Source of the DNA: JAUWOY01 sp034431315
GTDB taxonomy: Bacteria > Chloroflexota > Anaerolineae > VGOG01
Direction: 5' to 3'
Length of the DNA: 33,918 nucleotides
Assembly: GCA_034431315.1 (NCBI GenBank)
Contig: DAOUDK010000047.1
Span: forward strand, 1-33,918
The translations under genes were made by a program, and so were the position numbers. This document shows, in pieces, positions 5,626-13,587 of this stretch. The notes under the pieces were generated by a model that saw only the letters and a list, made by a program, of their open reading frames with translations, was not told the DNA's origin and did no database searches. Positions within the stretch are counted from its first letter, which is position 1. Each line of letters begins with the position of its first letter.

Positions 5626-7632
5626 ATGACCATTGTCGGCTATGGCGCTCTGGCGCTGGCTTTAGTGATTTCTATCTATACCGCAATAGCCTCGATCTTA
5701 GGAGCCCGCCGTGGGTCCCCGAAGCTGGCAGGGAGCGCCCAAAAGGGGGTTACGGCCACAGCCGTGTTGGTCACTTTGGCCTCGGCCATCTTGATCTATC
5801 TATTGCTAACCCGCGACTTTCAGGTTGAGTATGTGTACCGCTACGTCAGCACCTACTTGCCGACCATCTATACTCTCGCCGCTTTCTGGGCCGGGCAAGA
5901 GGGATCTCTCCTCCTCTGGCTGTGGCTCCTGACCATCTTCTCCGCCCTCATAGCTCGCCGAGAAGAGGGTTGGAGTCAGGAGCTCAAGCCCTACGCTCTG
6001 GCGGTGTTGGCTCTTTGCCAGGCCTTCTTCGCCCTTCTTCTGGTCTTTGCTTCCAACCCCTTCGCCACCTCCGCTACCATACCCACCGAAGGTTTCGGCA
6101 TGAACCCCCTGCTGGAAAACTTCTGGATGATCATTCACCCGCCCGTAGTGTTTATCGGCTACGCTGCCTATACTGTTCCCTTCGCCTTCGCCATCGCCGC
6201 CCTGATAACGGGGAAATTGGACAAGGGGTGGGTACGGGGCATTCGGCGCTGGAACCTCTTCTCCTGGCTTTTCCTGGGCCTGGGCATCATCCTGGGCGCG
6301 TGGTGGGCTTACCTGGAACTGGGCTGGGGTGGGTATTGGGGCTGGGACCCGGTGGAGAATGCCTCCCTTATCCCCTGGCTGGTGGGCACGGCTTTCCTGC
6401 ACTCAGCGACGATGCAGGAGCGGCGAGGCATCTTCAAGGTATGGAACATCGCCCTGGCTGTTATGACCTTCGTCCTCTGTATCTTCGCCACCTTCGTCAC
6501 CAGGAGCGGCATCATCCAATCGGTGCATGCCTTCGGCGAGTCAGTCATAGGTTACTACTTCCTGGCCTTTCTTGTTGTCATCTTGATCTTTTCCTTTGGG
6601 CTGACTTTCTACCGGCGTCGAGAGTTGGCCAGCGAAAGGGAGATGAAGTCGCTGCTTTCCCGCGAGGCAGGCTTTCTTCTCAACAACCTCCTCTTTGTGG
6701 GGCTGGCTTTGGCCGTGTTTATCGGCACTATCTTCCCCGCAGTCAGCGAGATCGTGCGAGGCGTGCAGGTAGCCCTGGGGGCCTCCTTCTTCGAGCGGGT
6801 CTTCTCCCCTCTGGCCCTGGCTCTGGTCGTCCTCATCGGTGTCTGTCCCCGGCTGGGCTGGCGGCAGACTTCATCCAGACGATTCCTGCGAAGCCTGCTC
6901 TATCCCGGCATCGTGGCCCTGGCTGCCGCGGTGGTGATCTTCGTGCTGGGAATCACAGAGCCGTTTGCTCTCTTGTCCTTCGCCGTTTGTGCATTCGTGG
7001 CCAGCAGCATCCTGTGGGAGTTTTTGCGGGGCACAATGGCCCGCCACCGCTCGACGGGAGAGGACTATCTTCTGGCCTTCAGGCGACTGATCACCAAAAA
7101 CCGCAGGCGCTACGGCGGCTACCTCGTCCACCTGAGCATCGTCATCATCACCGTGGGGGTTATTGGCTCCTCCCTTTACCAGACCGAGTACCAGGTGACC
7201 CTGGCCGAGGGCGAGACGGTGACTGTCAAAGACTACACTCTGGAGCATGAGGGGTTTTGGGTCGAGACTACGCCAGGCAAGCATCGGTTCGCCACACCTT
7301 TGGGCGTTTACCGTGATAACAAGAGAATCGCCACCCTGGTGCCGGAGAAGAACTTCCACTGGAACGTCGAGCAGTGGGTGACCGAGGTAGCCATCCGCAC
7401 CAGTCTCAAAGAAGATTTGTACGTGATCCTGTCTTCCGTGGCTGAGGATGGTTCGGCCACCTTCCAAATCCTGATCAATCCCCTGGTGGTGTGGCTTTGG
7501 ATCGGCGGGGGGCTTCTGCTCGTGGGCACTACCGTGGCTATCTGGCCCAGTGAAGCTCAAAGCTCAAAGTTCAAAGCTCAAAGTGATTTGGCGCAGGGTC
7601 AAGATGCAAGAGGCGGGAAGCAAGATGATTGA
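5626..7632 (+). CDS. ccmF: CcmF, haem lyase subunit of cytochrome c maturation
   Basis: CcmF (668 residues here) joins haem from CcmE to CxxCH cysteines of apocytochromes at the outer face of the membrane. The protein has about 13-15 hydrophobic segments and the haem-handling WWD signature WGGYWGWDPVENAS at about residues 234-247. The segment before it (MIIHPPVVFIGYA) is also typical, with a conserved His. A soluble loop lies near residues 525-600. The start ATG has AGGAGGT upstream. The last codons run into a CAAAG-rich tandem repeat (SEAQSSKFKAQS), so the C-terminal tail is probably repeat-derived. The stop overlaps the ccmA start by 8 bp, indicating translational coupling. With no CcmH or CcmG here, CcmF may work with general thiol oxidoreductases. 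Confidence 0.95.
   Translation: MTIVGYGALALALVISIYTAIASILGARRGSPKLAGSAQKGVTATAVLVTLASAILIYLLLTRDFQVEYVYRYVSTYLPTIYTLAAFWAGQEGSLLLWLWLLTIFSALIARREEGWSQELKPYALAVLALCQAFFALLLVFASNPFATSATIPTEGFGMNPLLENFWMIIHPPVVFIGYAAYTVPFAFAIAALITGKLDKGWVRGIRRWNLFSWLFLGLGIILGAWWAYLELGWGGYWGWDPVENASLIPWLVGTAFLHSATMQERRGIFKVWNIALAVMTFVLCIFATFVTRSGIIQSVHAFGESVIGYYFLAFLVVILIFSFGLTFYRRRELASEREMKSLLSREAGFLLNNLLFVGLALAVFIGTIFPAVSEIVRGVQVALGASFFERVFSPLALALVVLIGVCPRLGWRQTSSRRFLRSLLYPGIVALAAAVVIFVLGITEPFALLSFAVCAFVASSILWEFLRGTMARHRSTGEDYLLAFRRLITKNRRRYGGYLVHLSIVIITVGVIGSSLYQTEYQVTLAEGETVTVKDYTLEHEGFWVETTPGKHRFATPLGVYRDNKRIATLVPEKNFHWNVEQWVTEVAIRTSLKEDLYVILSSVAEDGSATFQILINPLVVWLWIGGGLLLVGTTVAIWPSEAQSSKFKAQSDLAQGQDARGGKQDD
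7552..7584. repeat. CTCAAAG/TTCAAAG tandem repeat in the ccmF 3' end
   Basis: Heptamers of the AGCTCAA/AGTTCAA type lie inside the final codons of ccmF. A 25-nt stretch (7552-7576) recurs exactly in inverse orientation at 14469-14493, downstream of the DUF1461 gene. Confidence 0.8.
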
Positions 7633-8398
7633 GGTGCGCGGCTTGGTCAAATCCTTCGGCAGCAAGGTGGCTTTGGATGGCCTTGACCTGGACGTGGCCG
7701 AGGGGGAGTTCCTGACCCTGGTGGGTCCCAACGGGGCGGGTAAGACCACTCTCATCCGTATCCTGGCCACTCTGACCAAGCCCACGGAGGGTAGCGTGCG
7801 CGTAGCCGGGTACGATCTGGCCGGGCAGGGCAGCGACGTCCGCCGGCGCATCGGCCTGGCCTCCCACCAGACCCTCCTCTACGGAGACCTCTCGGCCGAG
7901 GAGAACCTGCGCTTCTATGGCCGCATGTACGATGTGCCCGAATTGGAGGAAGGCATTACGGCCCTCTTCCAGCGCGTTGGCCTGGATCATCGCCGCCACG
8001 ATCTGGTGCGCACCTTCTCCCGTGGCATGCAGCAGCGCCTATCCCTGGCTCGAGCCCTCTTGCACGACCCCGCTCTCTTGCTGTTGGACGAGCCCTACAC
8101 CGGCCTGGACCAGCAAGCCGCTGAGATGCTGAGGGAGGTGCTGGCGGCCCTCTCCCCCCCTCTTTCCCCCCAAAAGTTGGGGGGGATGAAAGGGGGGGCG
8201 GGATCCCGCACCGTGCTGATGACCACCCATAACCTGGAGCGGGGGCTGGAGCTTTGCGATCGGGCGGCCATTTTGGTCAATGGTCGCATCGTCCACCAGG
8301 AAGCTAAGGACAGCTTAGACGTAGTCAGCTTTCAAGAGACGTACCGTCGTTGTATTGACGTTTCACGTTTCACGTTTCACGGCGGGGTGGGACGATGA
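7625..8398 (+). CDS. ccmA: CcmA, ABC transporter ATPase for haem delivery
   Basis: CcmA energises the CcmABCD complex that releases holo-CcmE. The 257-residue protein has Walker A GPNGAGKT (34-41), the signature FSRGMQQRLSLARAL, Walker B LLLLDEP, and the H-loop MTTHN. I start at the ATG at 7625, after GAGGCGGGAAG; the longer frame upstream is within ccmF. Between Walker B and the H-loop there is an insert of roughly 17 residues (about 176-193, SPPLSPQKLGGMKGGAGS) encoded by a C-run/G-run palindrome. The C-terminus (RFTFHGGVGR) is encoded by GTTTCAC tandem repeats. Both look repeat-derived. The stop overlaps the start of ccmB by 4 bp (ATGA). Confidence 0.93.
   Translation: MIEVRGLVKSFGSKVALDGLDLDVAEGEFLTLVGPNGAGKTTLIRILATLTKPTEGSVRVAGYDLAGQGSDVRRRIGLASHQTLLYGDLSAEENLRFYGRMYDVPELEEGITALFQRVGLDHRRHDLVRTFSRGMQQRLSLARALLHDPALLLLDEPYTGLDQQAAEMLREVLAALSPPLSPQKLGGMKGGAGSRTVLMTTHNLERGLELCDRAAILVNGRIVHQEAKDSLDVVSFQETYRRCIDVSRFTFHGGVGR
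8154..8199. repeat. C-run/G-run palindrome inserted in ccmA
   Basis: An imperfect inverted repeat of C-tracts with CTTT and G-tracts with GATGAAAG lies in frame in ccmA between the conserved Walker B and H-loop regions. The site is a loop position where other CcmA proteins are shorter (judged from memory of the family). Confidence 0.6.
8360..8380. repeat. Three GTTTCAC heptamers at the ccmA 3' end
   Basis: Three exact 7-bp tandem copies encode part of the CcmA C-terminus. Inverse copies of the same unit (GTGAAAC) occur at 13558-13583. Confidence 0.75.
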
Positions 8399-9066
8399 GA
8401 TTCCTGCGGAAAGTGCTGGTCATCGTCCAGAAAGACGTGGCGGTCGAGTTGCGCACCAAAGAGATGCTCAGCTCGATGTTCGTCTTCTCCCTGCTGGTGA
8501 TCGTGATCTTCAGTTTTGCCTTCGAGCTGCGGGTCGAGGACGTGCGGAAGGTGGCTCCTGGCGTCCTCTGGGTGACCTTCGTCTTCGCAGGGATGTTGGG
8601 ATTGAATCGCTCTTTCGTCCTGGAGAAGGACAAGGGTTGCCTGGAGGGCCTGCTGCTGTGCCCGGTGGATCGCAGCGCCATCTACTTCGGCAAGATGCTG
8701 GGGAACGTCATCTTCATGACCATAGTGGAGGCCATGATCCTCCCCATCTTCTCCGTCCTGTTCAACGTCTCCCTCTTCCAGCCCGTCTTGCTCCTGATCG
8801 TCGTTTTGGGCACCCTGGGCTTCGCCGGGGTGGGCACCCTCTTTTCAGCGATGGCCGTCCACACCCGGGCGCGGGAGGTGATGTTGCCCGTCCTGCTCTT
8901 TCCCGTCGTGGTGCCAGCCATGATCGCCGCCGTCAAAGCCACCGGTGGCATCCTCGACGGCCAACCGTTCTCAGAGATAGCCCATTGGGTGAGGCTGCTC
9001 GCGGTCTTCGACGTGGTGTTTTTCGCCATATCCTTCATGACCTTTGATTACGTGGTGGAGGAGTGA
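8395..9066 (+). CDS. ccmB: CcmB, membrane permease of the haem export complex
   Basis: The 223-residue protein matches CcmB over its full length: a cytoplasmic N-terminus (FLRKVLVIVQKDVAVELRTKE), six hydrophobic segments, and the family sequence FVFAGMLGLNRSFVLEKDKGCLEGLLLCPVDR spread over about residues 62-93. It pairs with CcmA and CcmC in the inner membrane. The ATG overlaps the ccmA stop (ATGA), so the two are translationally coupled. A 250-bp repeat-filled gap separates it from ccmC. Confidence 0.93.
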   Translation: MRFLRKVLVIVQKDVAVELRTKEMLSSMFVFSLLVIVIFSFAFELRVEDVRKVAPGVLWVTFVFAGMLGLNRSFVLEKDKGCLEGLLLCPVDRSAIYFGKMLGNVIFMTIVEAMILPIFSVLFNVSLFQPVLLLIVVLGTLGFAGVGTLFSAMAVHTRAREVMLPVLLFPVVVPAMIAAVKATGGILDGQPFSEIAHWVRLLAVFDVVFFAISFMTFDYVVEE

Positions 9067-9190
9067 ATTGGAGGTTGGAAGTTGGAGGTTGGAGGTTGGA
9101 GATTGGAGGTTGGAAGTTGGAGGCCTTTGATCGCCGAAGGTCTCTGACCGAGGCGAGAAGAGTTTTGGGTTTCGAGTTTTGGGTTTCGGG
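9067..9190. repeat. GGAGGTT and TTTCGGG tandem repeats between ccmB and ccmC
   Basis: Positions 9067-9122 consist of degenerate 7-bp units of the TTGGAGG/TTGGAAG type. Positions 9164-9195 are repeats of the TTTTGGG/TTTCGGG type. No gene is present in the gap. Confidence 0.75.
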
Positions 9191-9197
9191 TTTTCCT

Positions 9198-9276
9198 GTC
9201 AACGAATGAAGCAACGAATAAACGAATAAGTCTCGACAGCAGATCTCATTCGTTTATTCGTTTGGTATTCGTTGAC
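9198..9276. repeat. AACGAAT inverted repeat cluster
   Basis: GTCAACGAAT at 9198-9207 and its complement at 9267-9276 bound a near-palindrome made of AACGAAT/AAACGAAT units and their complements. It could fold into a long hairpin in the ccm transcript, 40 bp before the ccmC start. Confidence 0.65.
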
Positions 9277-9315
9277 AGAGGAGGCCAGGCCAATTCCAAT
9301 TCGGAGGATGTCTTC

Positions 9316-9996
9316 ATGACTAACAAAAACTATCGCCTCAGTGATTTTCTCACCTGGGCCAGCGCTATCGTCATGATAGTGGCGCTCTACATGGTCTTCG
9401 TCTACGCCCCCACTGAGCGGACTATGGGCGATATGCAGCGCGTTTTCTATTTCCACGTATCGTCGGCCTGGGTGGGCTTCTTTGCCTTCTTCGTCACCCT
9501 GATCGCCAGCGTTGCTTACCTTTGGAAAGGGACACGCAAGTGGGATATTGTGGCCCTCTCCTCGGTGGAGGTAGGGGTGACCTTCATGACCATGGCCATC
9601 ATCAGCGGGTCCTTATGGGCCAAGGTGGCCTGGAACGTGTGGTGGACCTGGGATCCCCGTCTCACCAGCAGCGCCATCCTGTGGCTGATATACGTCTCTT
9701 ATCTGATGCTCCGCAACGCCATTGACGAGGAGGCCCGTCGAGCCCGATTCGCTGCCGTCTACGGCATCGTGGGCTTCGTTAGTGTGCCCATCACCTTCAT
9801 GGCCATCCGCTGGTGGCGGACCATTCATCCGGTGATCTTGGATAGCCAGGGCTTCAGCCTGGCCACACCGATGCTGATCACCATGCTCTTCTGCATCGGG
9901 ACTTTCACCTTGCTCTATTTCACCCTACTCGTCCACCGGATGCATCTCGAGCAATTGGCTGATGAGGTGGAACAACTAAAGCATATCGTGGCATAG
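9316..9996 (+). CDS. ccmC: CcmC, haem-presenting membrane protein
   Basis: CcmC loads haem onto CcmE. This 226-residue protein has six hydrophobic segments, the WWD motif WNVWWTWDPR at residues 106-115, and two candidate axial histidines flanking it: H47 (FYFHVSSAW) and H171 (WRTIHP). I start at the ATG at 9316, which follows GGAGGATG; the upstream in-frame codon at 9262 lies inside the inverted repeat. The C-terminus (HLEQLADEVEQLKHIVA) is a short coiled-coil-like helix. It completes the core ABC set with ccmA and ccmB. Confidence 0.94.
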   Translation: MTNKNYRLSDFLTWASAIVMIVALYMVFVYAPTERTMGDMQRVFYFHVSSAWVGFFAFFVTLIASVAYLWKGTRKWDIVALSSVEVGVTFMTMAIISGSLWAKVAWNVWWTWDPRLTSSAILWLIYVSYLMLRNAIDEEARRARFAAVYGIVGFVSVPITFMAIRWWRTIHPVILDSQGFSLATPMLITMLFCIGTFTLLYFTLLVHRMHLEQLADEVEQLKHIVA

Positions 9997-10017
9997 CTGA
10001 AACAAAACTCTCAAGCG

Positions 10018-10121
10018 TGTCATTGCGAGGAGCGAAGGAAGCGAAGCGGCTGAAGCGACGAAGCAATCTCCTCGTCAGCAGAGGGAGATTGCTTCGCTCC
10101 CTACGGTCGCTCGCAATGACA
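10018..10121. repeat. Large palindromic repeat (TGTCATTGCGAG type)
   Basis: The left end TGTCATTGCGAG and right end CTCGCAATGACA are exact complements, and the interior (GAAGCAATCTC against GAGATTGCTTC) pairs again, so nearly all 104 bp form one hairpin. Elements with these ends are widespread dispersed repeats in bacterial genomes. It fills the ccmC-ccmD gap and encodes nothing. Confidence 0.85.
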
Positions 10122-10163
10122 TAGCTTCCGCAACATTCGACTAAGCTATAGGAGGTTATTGTC

Positions 10164-10316
10164 ATGGGAGATCTGGTTTATATTTTCGCCGCTTACGCAG
10201 TTTTTTGGGCCTTGACCTTTGCCTTCGTCTTCAACATCGCCCGACGTCAGAAGGGCTTGCAGAGGGAGATCGAGTCCCTGAGGCGGGCCCTGGAGACCAG
10301 GCAAGAGAGAATGTGA
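10164..10316 (+). CDS. ccmD: CcmD-like small membrane protein
   Basis: The 50-residue product has one membrane segment (about residues 4-25, starting LVYIFAAYAVFWALTF) followed by a basic, helical cytoplasmic tail (RRQKGLQREIESLRRAL). This is the normal size and layout of CcmD, which binds CcmC and CcmE and helps release holo-CcmE. The start is set by AGGAGG 7 bp upstream of the ATG. CcmD is too short and variable for certainty, but its place directly after ccmC supports the call. Confidence 0.8.
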   Translation: MGDLVYIFAAYAVFWALTFAFVFNIARRQKGLQREIESLRRALETRQERM

Positions 10317-10329
10317 GAGGAGGAGAAAA

Positions 10330-10575
10330 ATGAGACTTCATAGAACGAGATCAGGCTTGAAATGGCTGATGTTGTTGTTCCTGCTCGCCTGTCTTCTGTG
10401 GGGCCTGGTATCGCCTGTCCCCCCAAAGCTGGCAGCTCAATCTACCATCAAACGATCCAGCTCCGCCATCGCCGTAACATCCGACGGCGCTTTTTGTCTG
10501 GCTTGGAATAAGGGTTCCTCATTTGACAGATTCAGGCACTCATGGTATATTTGGGGAGCATTGATTCCTCAATAG
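10330..10575 (+). pseudogene. Truncated secreted protein (signal peptide plus short fragment)
   Basis: The 81-residue frame starts well (GGAGGAG then ATG) and has a clear signal peptide (LKWLMLLFLLACLLWGLVSP, cleavage probably near LAAQS). The following SAIAVTSDGAFCLAWN resembles the first strand of YVTN/WD-like beta-propeller repeats. The rest matches nothing, and the frame ends after about 25 more residues. It is probably the 5' remnant of a larger secreted propeller protein whose remainder was lost where the livG block begins. It could also be a small secreted protein in its own right. Confidence 0.45.
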
Positions 10576-10605
10576 TACCTCCTCAGAGATTGCCAGCCAG
10601 AAAGG

Positions 10606-11391
10606 ATGCTTATGGTCACTGATTCCGTTCACCTGAGTGTGCAGAACGTCTCGCTGAGCTTCGGGGGGATCCAGGCCTTGGCCAGCGTCAGCTTTGATGT
10701 CCGGGAGGGGGAGATTCTGGCCATCATTGGCCCCAATGGCGCTGGCAAGACCTCAATGCTCAATTGTATGAACAACTTCTACCGACCGGACAAGGGTCGG
10801 ATCATCTTCGAGGGGCACGACCTCACTCGTCTGCCGCCGCATCGCATCGCCCAACTGGGCGTCGCCCGCACATTTCAGAACATCGCCCTGTACACCGGCC
10901 TGAGTACGCTGGACAACTTGATGGCAGCGCGCCACATTCACATGCGGGCCGGGCTTCTGCAAAGTCTGTTGTACTGGGGACCAGCTCACCGTGAGGATAT
11001 CGCCCACCGCCAGGTCGTGGAGGAGATCATTGACTTTCTGGAGATAGAGCACATCCGCAAGGCCGTCGTCGGAACCCTGCCCTATGGCCTGCGCAAGCGC
11101 GTCGAGCTGGGCCGCGCCCTGGCGATGGAACCGCATTTGTTGCTCCTCGACGAGCCCATGACGGGCATGAATCAGGAAGAGAAAGAAGACATGGCTCGCT
11201 TCATTTTGGACATCCACGAGCGTCACGGCAAGACCATCCTGTTGATCGAACATGACATGGGGCTGGTCATGGACATCGCCGACCGGGTCGTGGTGCTCGA
11301 CTTTGGGTCAAAGATCGCCGAGGGGACGCCGGAGGAAATCCGCCGCGACGAAACGGTGATCAGAGCCTATCTGGGGGAGGAAACGACGTGA
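10606..11391 (+). CDS. livG: LivG-type ABC transporter ATPase
   Basis: This 261-residue ATPase belongs to the branched-chain amino-acid (LivG/BraF) group. It has Walker A GPNGAGKTS, the group-typical GVARTFQNIALYTGLSTLDNL segment, the signature LPYGLRKRVELGRAL, Walker B LLLLDEP and the H-loop LIEHDM. LivG works with LivF, permeases LivH/LivM and a binding protein, none of which are in this window. Its last base overlaps the start of an acyl-CoA synthetase (TGATG). That pairing is known in liv-like operons containing an AMP-ligase gene, where the substrate may be a fatty or aromatic acid. The substrate cannot be inferred further. Confidence 0.88.
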   Translation: MLMVTDSVHLSVQNVSLSFGGIQALASVSFDVREGEILAIIGPNGAGKTSMLNCMNNFYRPDKGRIIFEGHDLTRLPPHRIAQLGVARTFQNIALYTGLSTLDNLMAARHIHMRAGLLQSLLYWGPAHREDIAHRQVVEEIIDFLEIEHIRKAVVGTLPYGLRKRVELGRALAMEPHLLLLDEPMTGMNQEEKEDMARFILDIHERHGKTILLIEHDMGLVMDIADRVVVLDFGSKIAEGTPEEIRRDETVIRAYLGEETT

Positions 11392-13310
11392 TGAGCAACC
11401 CCGACACTCTTCCCAAGAGCCTGCTAGTCGGCTACCAGAAATACGGCAACCGCAAGATCGCCATGCGCCAGAAGGACCTGGGCATCTGGCGGTCCTATAC
11501 CTGGCAGGACTCGTACGAACAGGTGCGCCAGTTGAGCCTGGGTCTAATCAGCTTGGGTCTGAAACGCGACGACAAGGTCTGCATTATCGGTGACAACGCC
11601 CCCCAATACTTCTGGGCCCAATTGGCCATCCAGTCAGGCGGCGGAGTGGCGGTCGGCATCTTCACCGATAGCGCTCCGCGTGAGATCCAGTACATCGTCA
11701 GTCACTCAGACGCCGTGTTCGTCTTCGCCAAAGACCAGGAGCAATGCGACAAGCTGCTCGAGATCCGCGACCAGGTGCCCGCCGTCCAGCGCGTGATCTA
11801 CTGGGATGACAAGGGGTTGTGGAGCTACGACGAGCCCTGGCTGATCAGTTTCGAGGAAGTCCAGGGCCTGGGACGAGCGCTGGACGCCGAGCAACCAGAC
11901 CTCTTCGAAAGCTCCGTAAATCAGGGTCGCAGCGAAGACCTGGCCGTCTTCTGCTACACGTCGGGCACCACGGGCCTGCCCAAAGGGGCCATGATCAGCC
12001 ACGGAAACCTCATCGCCGGCTGCGACCAGACCATAGAGGTTGATCCCCGCCTGGAGACGGACGAATACATGTCCTTTCTGCCCCCAGCCTGGATCACCGA
12101 AAACACCCTGGGTTTGAGCGTCCACTTGCGCACCGGCATGATGGTTAACTTCCCCGAAGCGCCGGAGACCGTGCAGCAGAACATCCGTGAAGTCGCGCCC
12201 CAATCGCTGCTCTTCAGCGCCCGTCTGTGGGAGAACATGGTGGCGATGGTTCAGGTCAAGATGATCGAGAGCACCTGGATCAACCGCTTTCTGTACAAGG
12301 TCTTCATGCCGGTGGGCTACAAGGTCGCTGGCCTGCGCTTCGAGGAGCGCAAACCGGTGGGACCACTCTGGCGTTTCTTGCACACGTTGGGAGAATTAGC
12401 CGTCTTTCAGCCGCTGCGTGATAAGTTGGGATTGGTCAGCGTGAAATCGGCCTATTCCTCTGGAGCCGCGCTGAACCCAGACGTGATTCGCTTCTTCCGT
12501 GCCATCGGGGTCAACATCAAGCAACTGTACGGCTCGACCGAGGCGCAGGTGCACACCCTGCACATCGGCGACGACGTGAGGTTTGAGACGGTTGGCGTCC
12601 CCCCGCCTGGGATGGAAGTCAAGATCGCAGAAGGCGGCGAGATCCTGGTCAAGGGCGCAACAGTCATCCGAGGCTACTATAAGAACCCTGAGGCCACCGA
12701 GAAAGCGTTCTTCGTTGACCAGGAGGGTCAGCGCTGGTATCGTACCGGGGATGCTGGTCACATTGACTCAAGCGGTCACCTGATTTACCTTGACCGGGTG
12801 AAGGAGATGCTCACCCTGTCCAGTGGCGAGAAGTATTCGCCGCAGTACATCGAAGGGCGGCTCAAGTTCAGCCCCTACATCCGCAACGTGATGTCCATCG
12901 GTGGTGAGGACAACCCTTTCGTGACCGCGCTGGTCAACATTGACTTCGACAACGTCGGTCGCTGGGCAGAGAGGCAGGGCCTGACCTACACCACCTTTGT
13001 GCACCTCTCTCAAAAGCCTGAGGTCTACCAGTTGATTCGAAAGGACGTCGAGGGGGTCAACCGCACCCTGCCACCGGCGGCCCGGGTCAAGAAGTTCGTG
13101 CTGCTGCACAAGGAATTCGATGCTGACGAAGGCGAGCTGACCCGCACGCGCAAGCTACGGCGGGGGCTGCTGGGCGAGCGCTACGGGGACATGATCGAGG
13201 CGATGTATGGCGGACGCGATGAAGTGCAGGTGCAGGCGGCCGTCAAGTACCGCGATGGGCGGGAGGGGGTCATTGAGACCACTGTGCACATCGCAACCCT
13301 CGAAGACTGA
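11391..13310 (+). CDS. Long-chain acyl-CoA synthetase (AMP-forming)
   Basis: This protein of about 639 residues activates a carboxylic acid to its acyl-adenylate and then to the CoA thioester. Motifs are the P-loop YTSGTTGLPKGA (about residue 189), the adenylate motif YGSTEAQ, and the TGD/hinge region WYRTGDAGHIDSSG with YLDRVKEML. The length and the FPEAPETVQQNIREVAPQ region fit the FadD15-like long-chain group. I start at the ATG at 11391, which overlaps the livG stop, with GGGGAGG upstream; a GTG lies one codon earlier. The expected permease and binding-protein genes do not follow. Instead a repeat-rich gap of about 440 bp comes next. Confidence 0.9.
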   Translation: MSNPDTLPKSLLVGYQKYGNRKIAMRQKDLGIWRSYTWQDSYEQVRQLSLGLISLGLKRDDKVCIIGDNAPQYFWAQLAIQSGGGVAVGIFTDSAPREIQYIVSHSDAVFVFAKDQEQCDKLLEIRDQVPAVQRVIYWDDKGLWSYDEPWLISFEEVQGLGRALDAEQPDLFESSVNQGRSEDLAVFCYTSGTTGLPKGAMISHGNLIAGCDQTIEVDPRLETDEYMSFLPPAWITENTLGLSVHLRTGMMVNFPEAPETVQQNIREVAPQSLLFSARLWENMVAMVQVKMIESTWINRFLYKVFMPVGYKVAGLRFEERKPVGPLWRFLHTLGELAVFQPLRDKLGLVSVKSAYSSGAALNPDVIRFFRAIGVNIKQLYGSTEAQVHTLHIGDDVRFETVGVPPPGMEVKIAEGGEILVKGATVIRGYYKNPEATEKAFFVDQEGQRWYRTGDAGHIDSSGHLIYLDRVKEMLTLSSGEKYSPQYIEGRLKFSPYIRNVMSIGGEDNPFVTALVNIDFDNVGRWAERQGLTYTTFVHLSQKPEVYQLIRKDVEGVNRTLPPAARVKKFVLLHKEFDADEGELTRTRKLRRGLLGERYGDMIEAMYGGRDEVQVQAAVKYRDGREGVIETTVHIATLED

Positions 13311-13406
13311 AGTTTTGATATAAGGCAGTTGAGCAAAACTCACCCTGTGAGACGGCCCGGGGACGGGCCTACGAGCGGAAAGCAGGGTTACTTTTGCGCT
13401 AGTGCG

Positions 13407-13485
13407 ATATAAGGCTCTAGCACCCGTCCCCGGGTGCGTTTTTGGCGGTCCGAGGACGGGCCTTGGAGCTTATACAAAATTCCAG
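13407..13485. repeat. Dispersed palindromic repeat, copy A
   Basis: The element runs from TATAAGGCTCTAG to GGAGCTTATA, with an inner hairpin (GCACCCG, CGGGTGC). A close copy is at 30651-30726. A partial relative (GACGGCCCGGGGACGGGCC) lies at about 13351-13369. Together these fill most of the gap after the acyl-CoA synthetase gene. Confidence 0.8.
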
Positions 13486-13557
13486 GTTTAGCCAATGATG
13501 ATGTGCTAACAACGTTGGCCGAACTATACCACGAAAGACCTCGCGAGTCAATTGGCT

Positions 13558-13583
13558 GTGAAACGTGAAGACGTGAAACGTGA
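13558..13583. repeat. GTGAAAC heptamer repeats
   Basis: Degenerate 7-bp units (GTGAAAC, GTGAAGA, GTGAAAC, GTGAGGG) that are complementary to the GTTTCAC units at the end of ccmA. Confidence 0.6.
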
Positions 13584-13587
13584 GGGT

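Noticed and set aside
5922..7250. 442-codon frame overlapping ccmF in another frame
   Set aside because: CcmF in the main frame has full-length family features including WWD; the alternative is a GC-rich shadow.
8355..9047. 230-codon frame opposite in phase to ccmB
   Set aside because: It is an Arg/Gly/His-rich out-of-phase shadow of the CcmB membrane protein.
9198..9276. Insertion-sequence ends between ccmB and ccmC
   Set aside because: The inverted repeat is only 79 bp, built from simple 7-bp units, and has no flanking target duplication.
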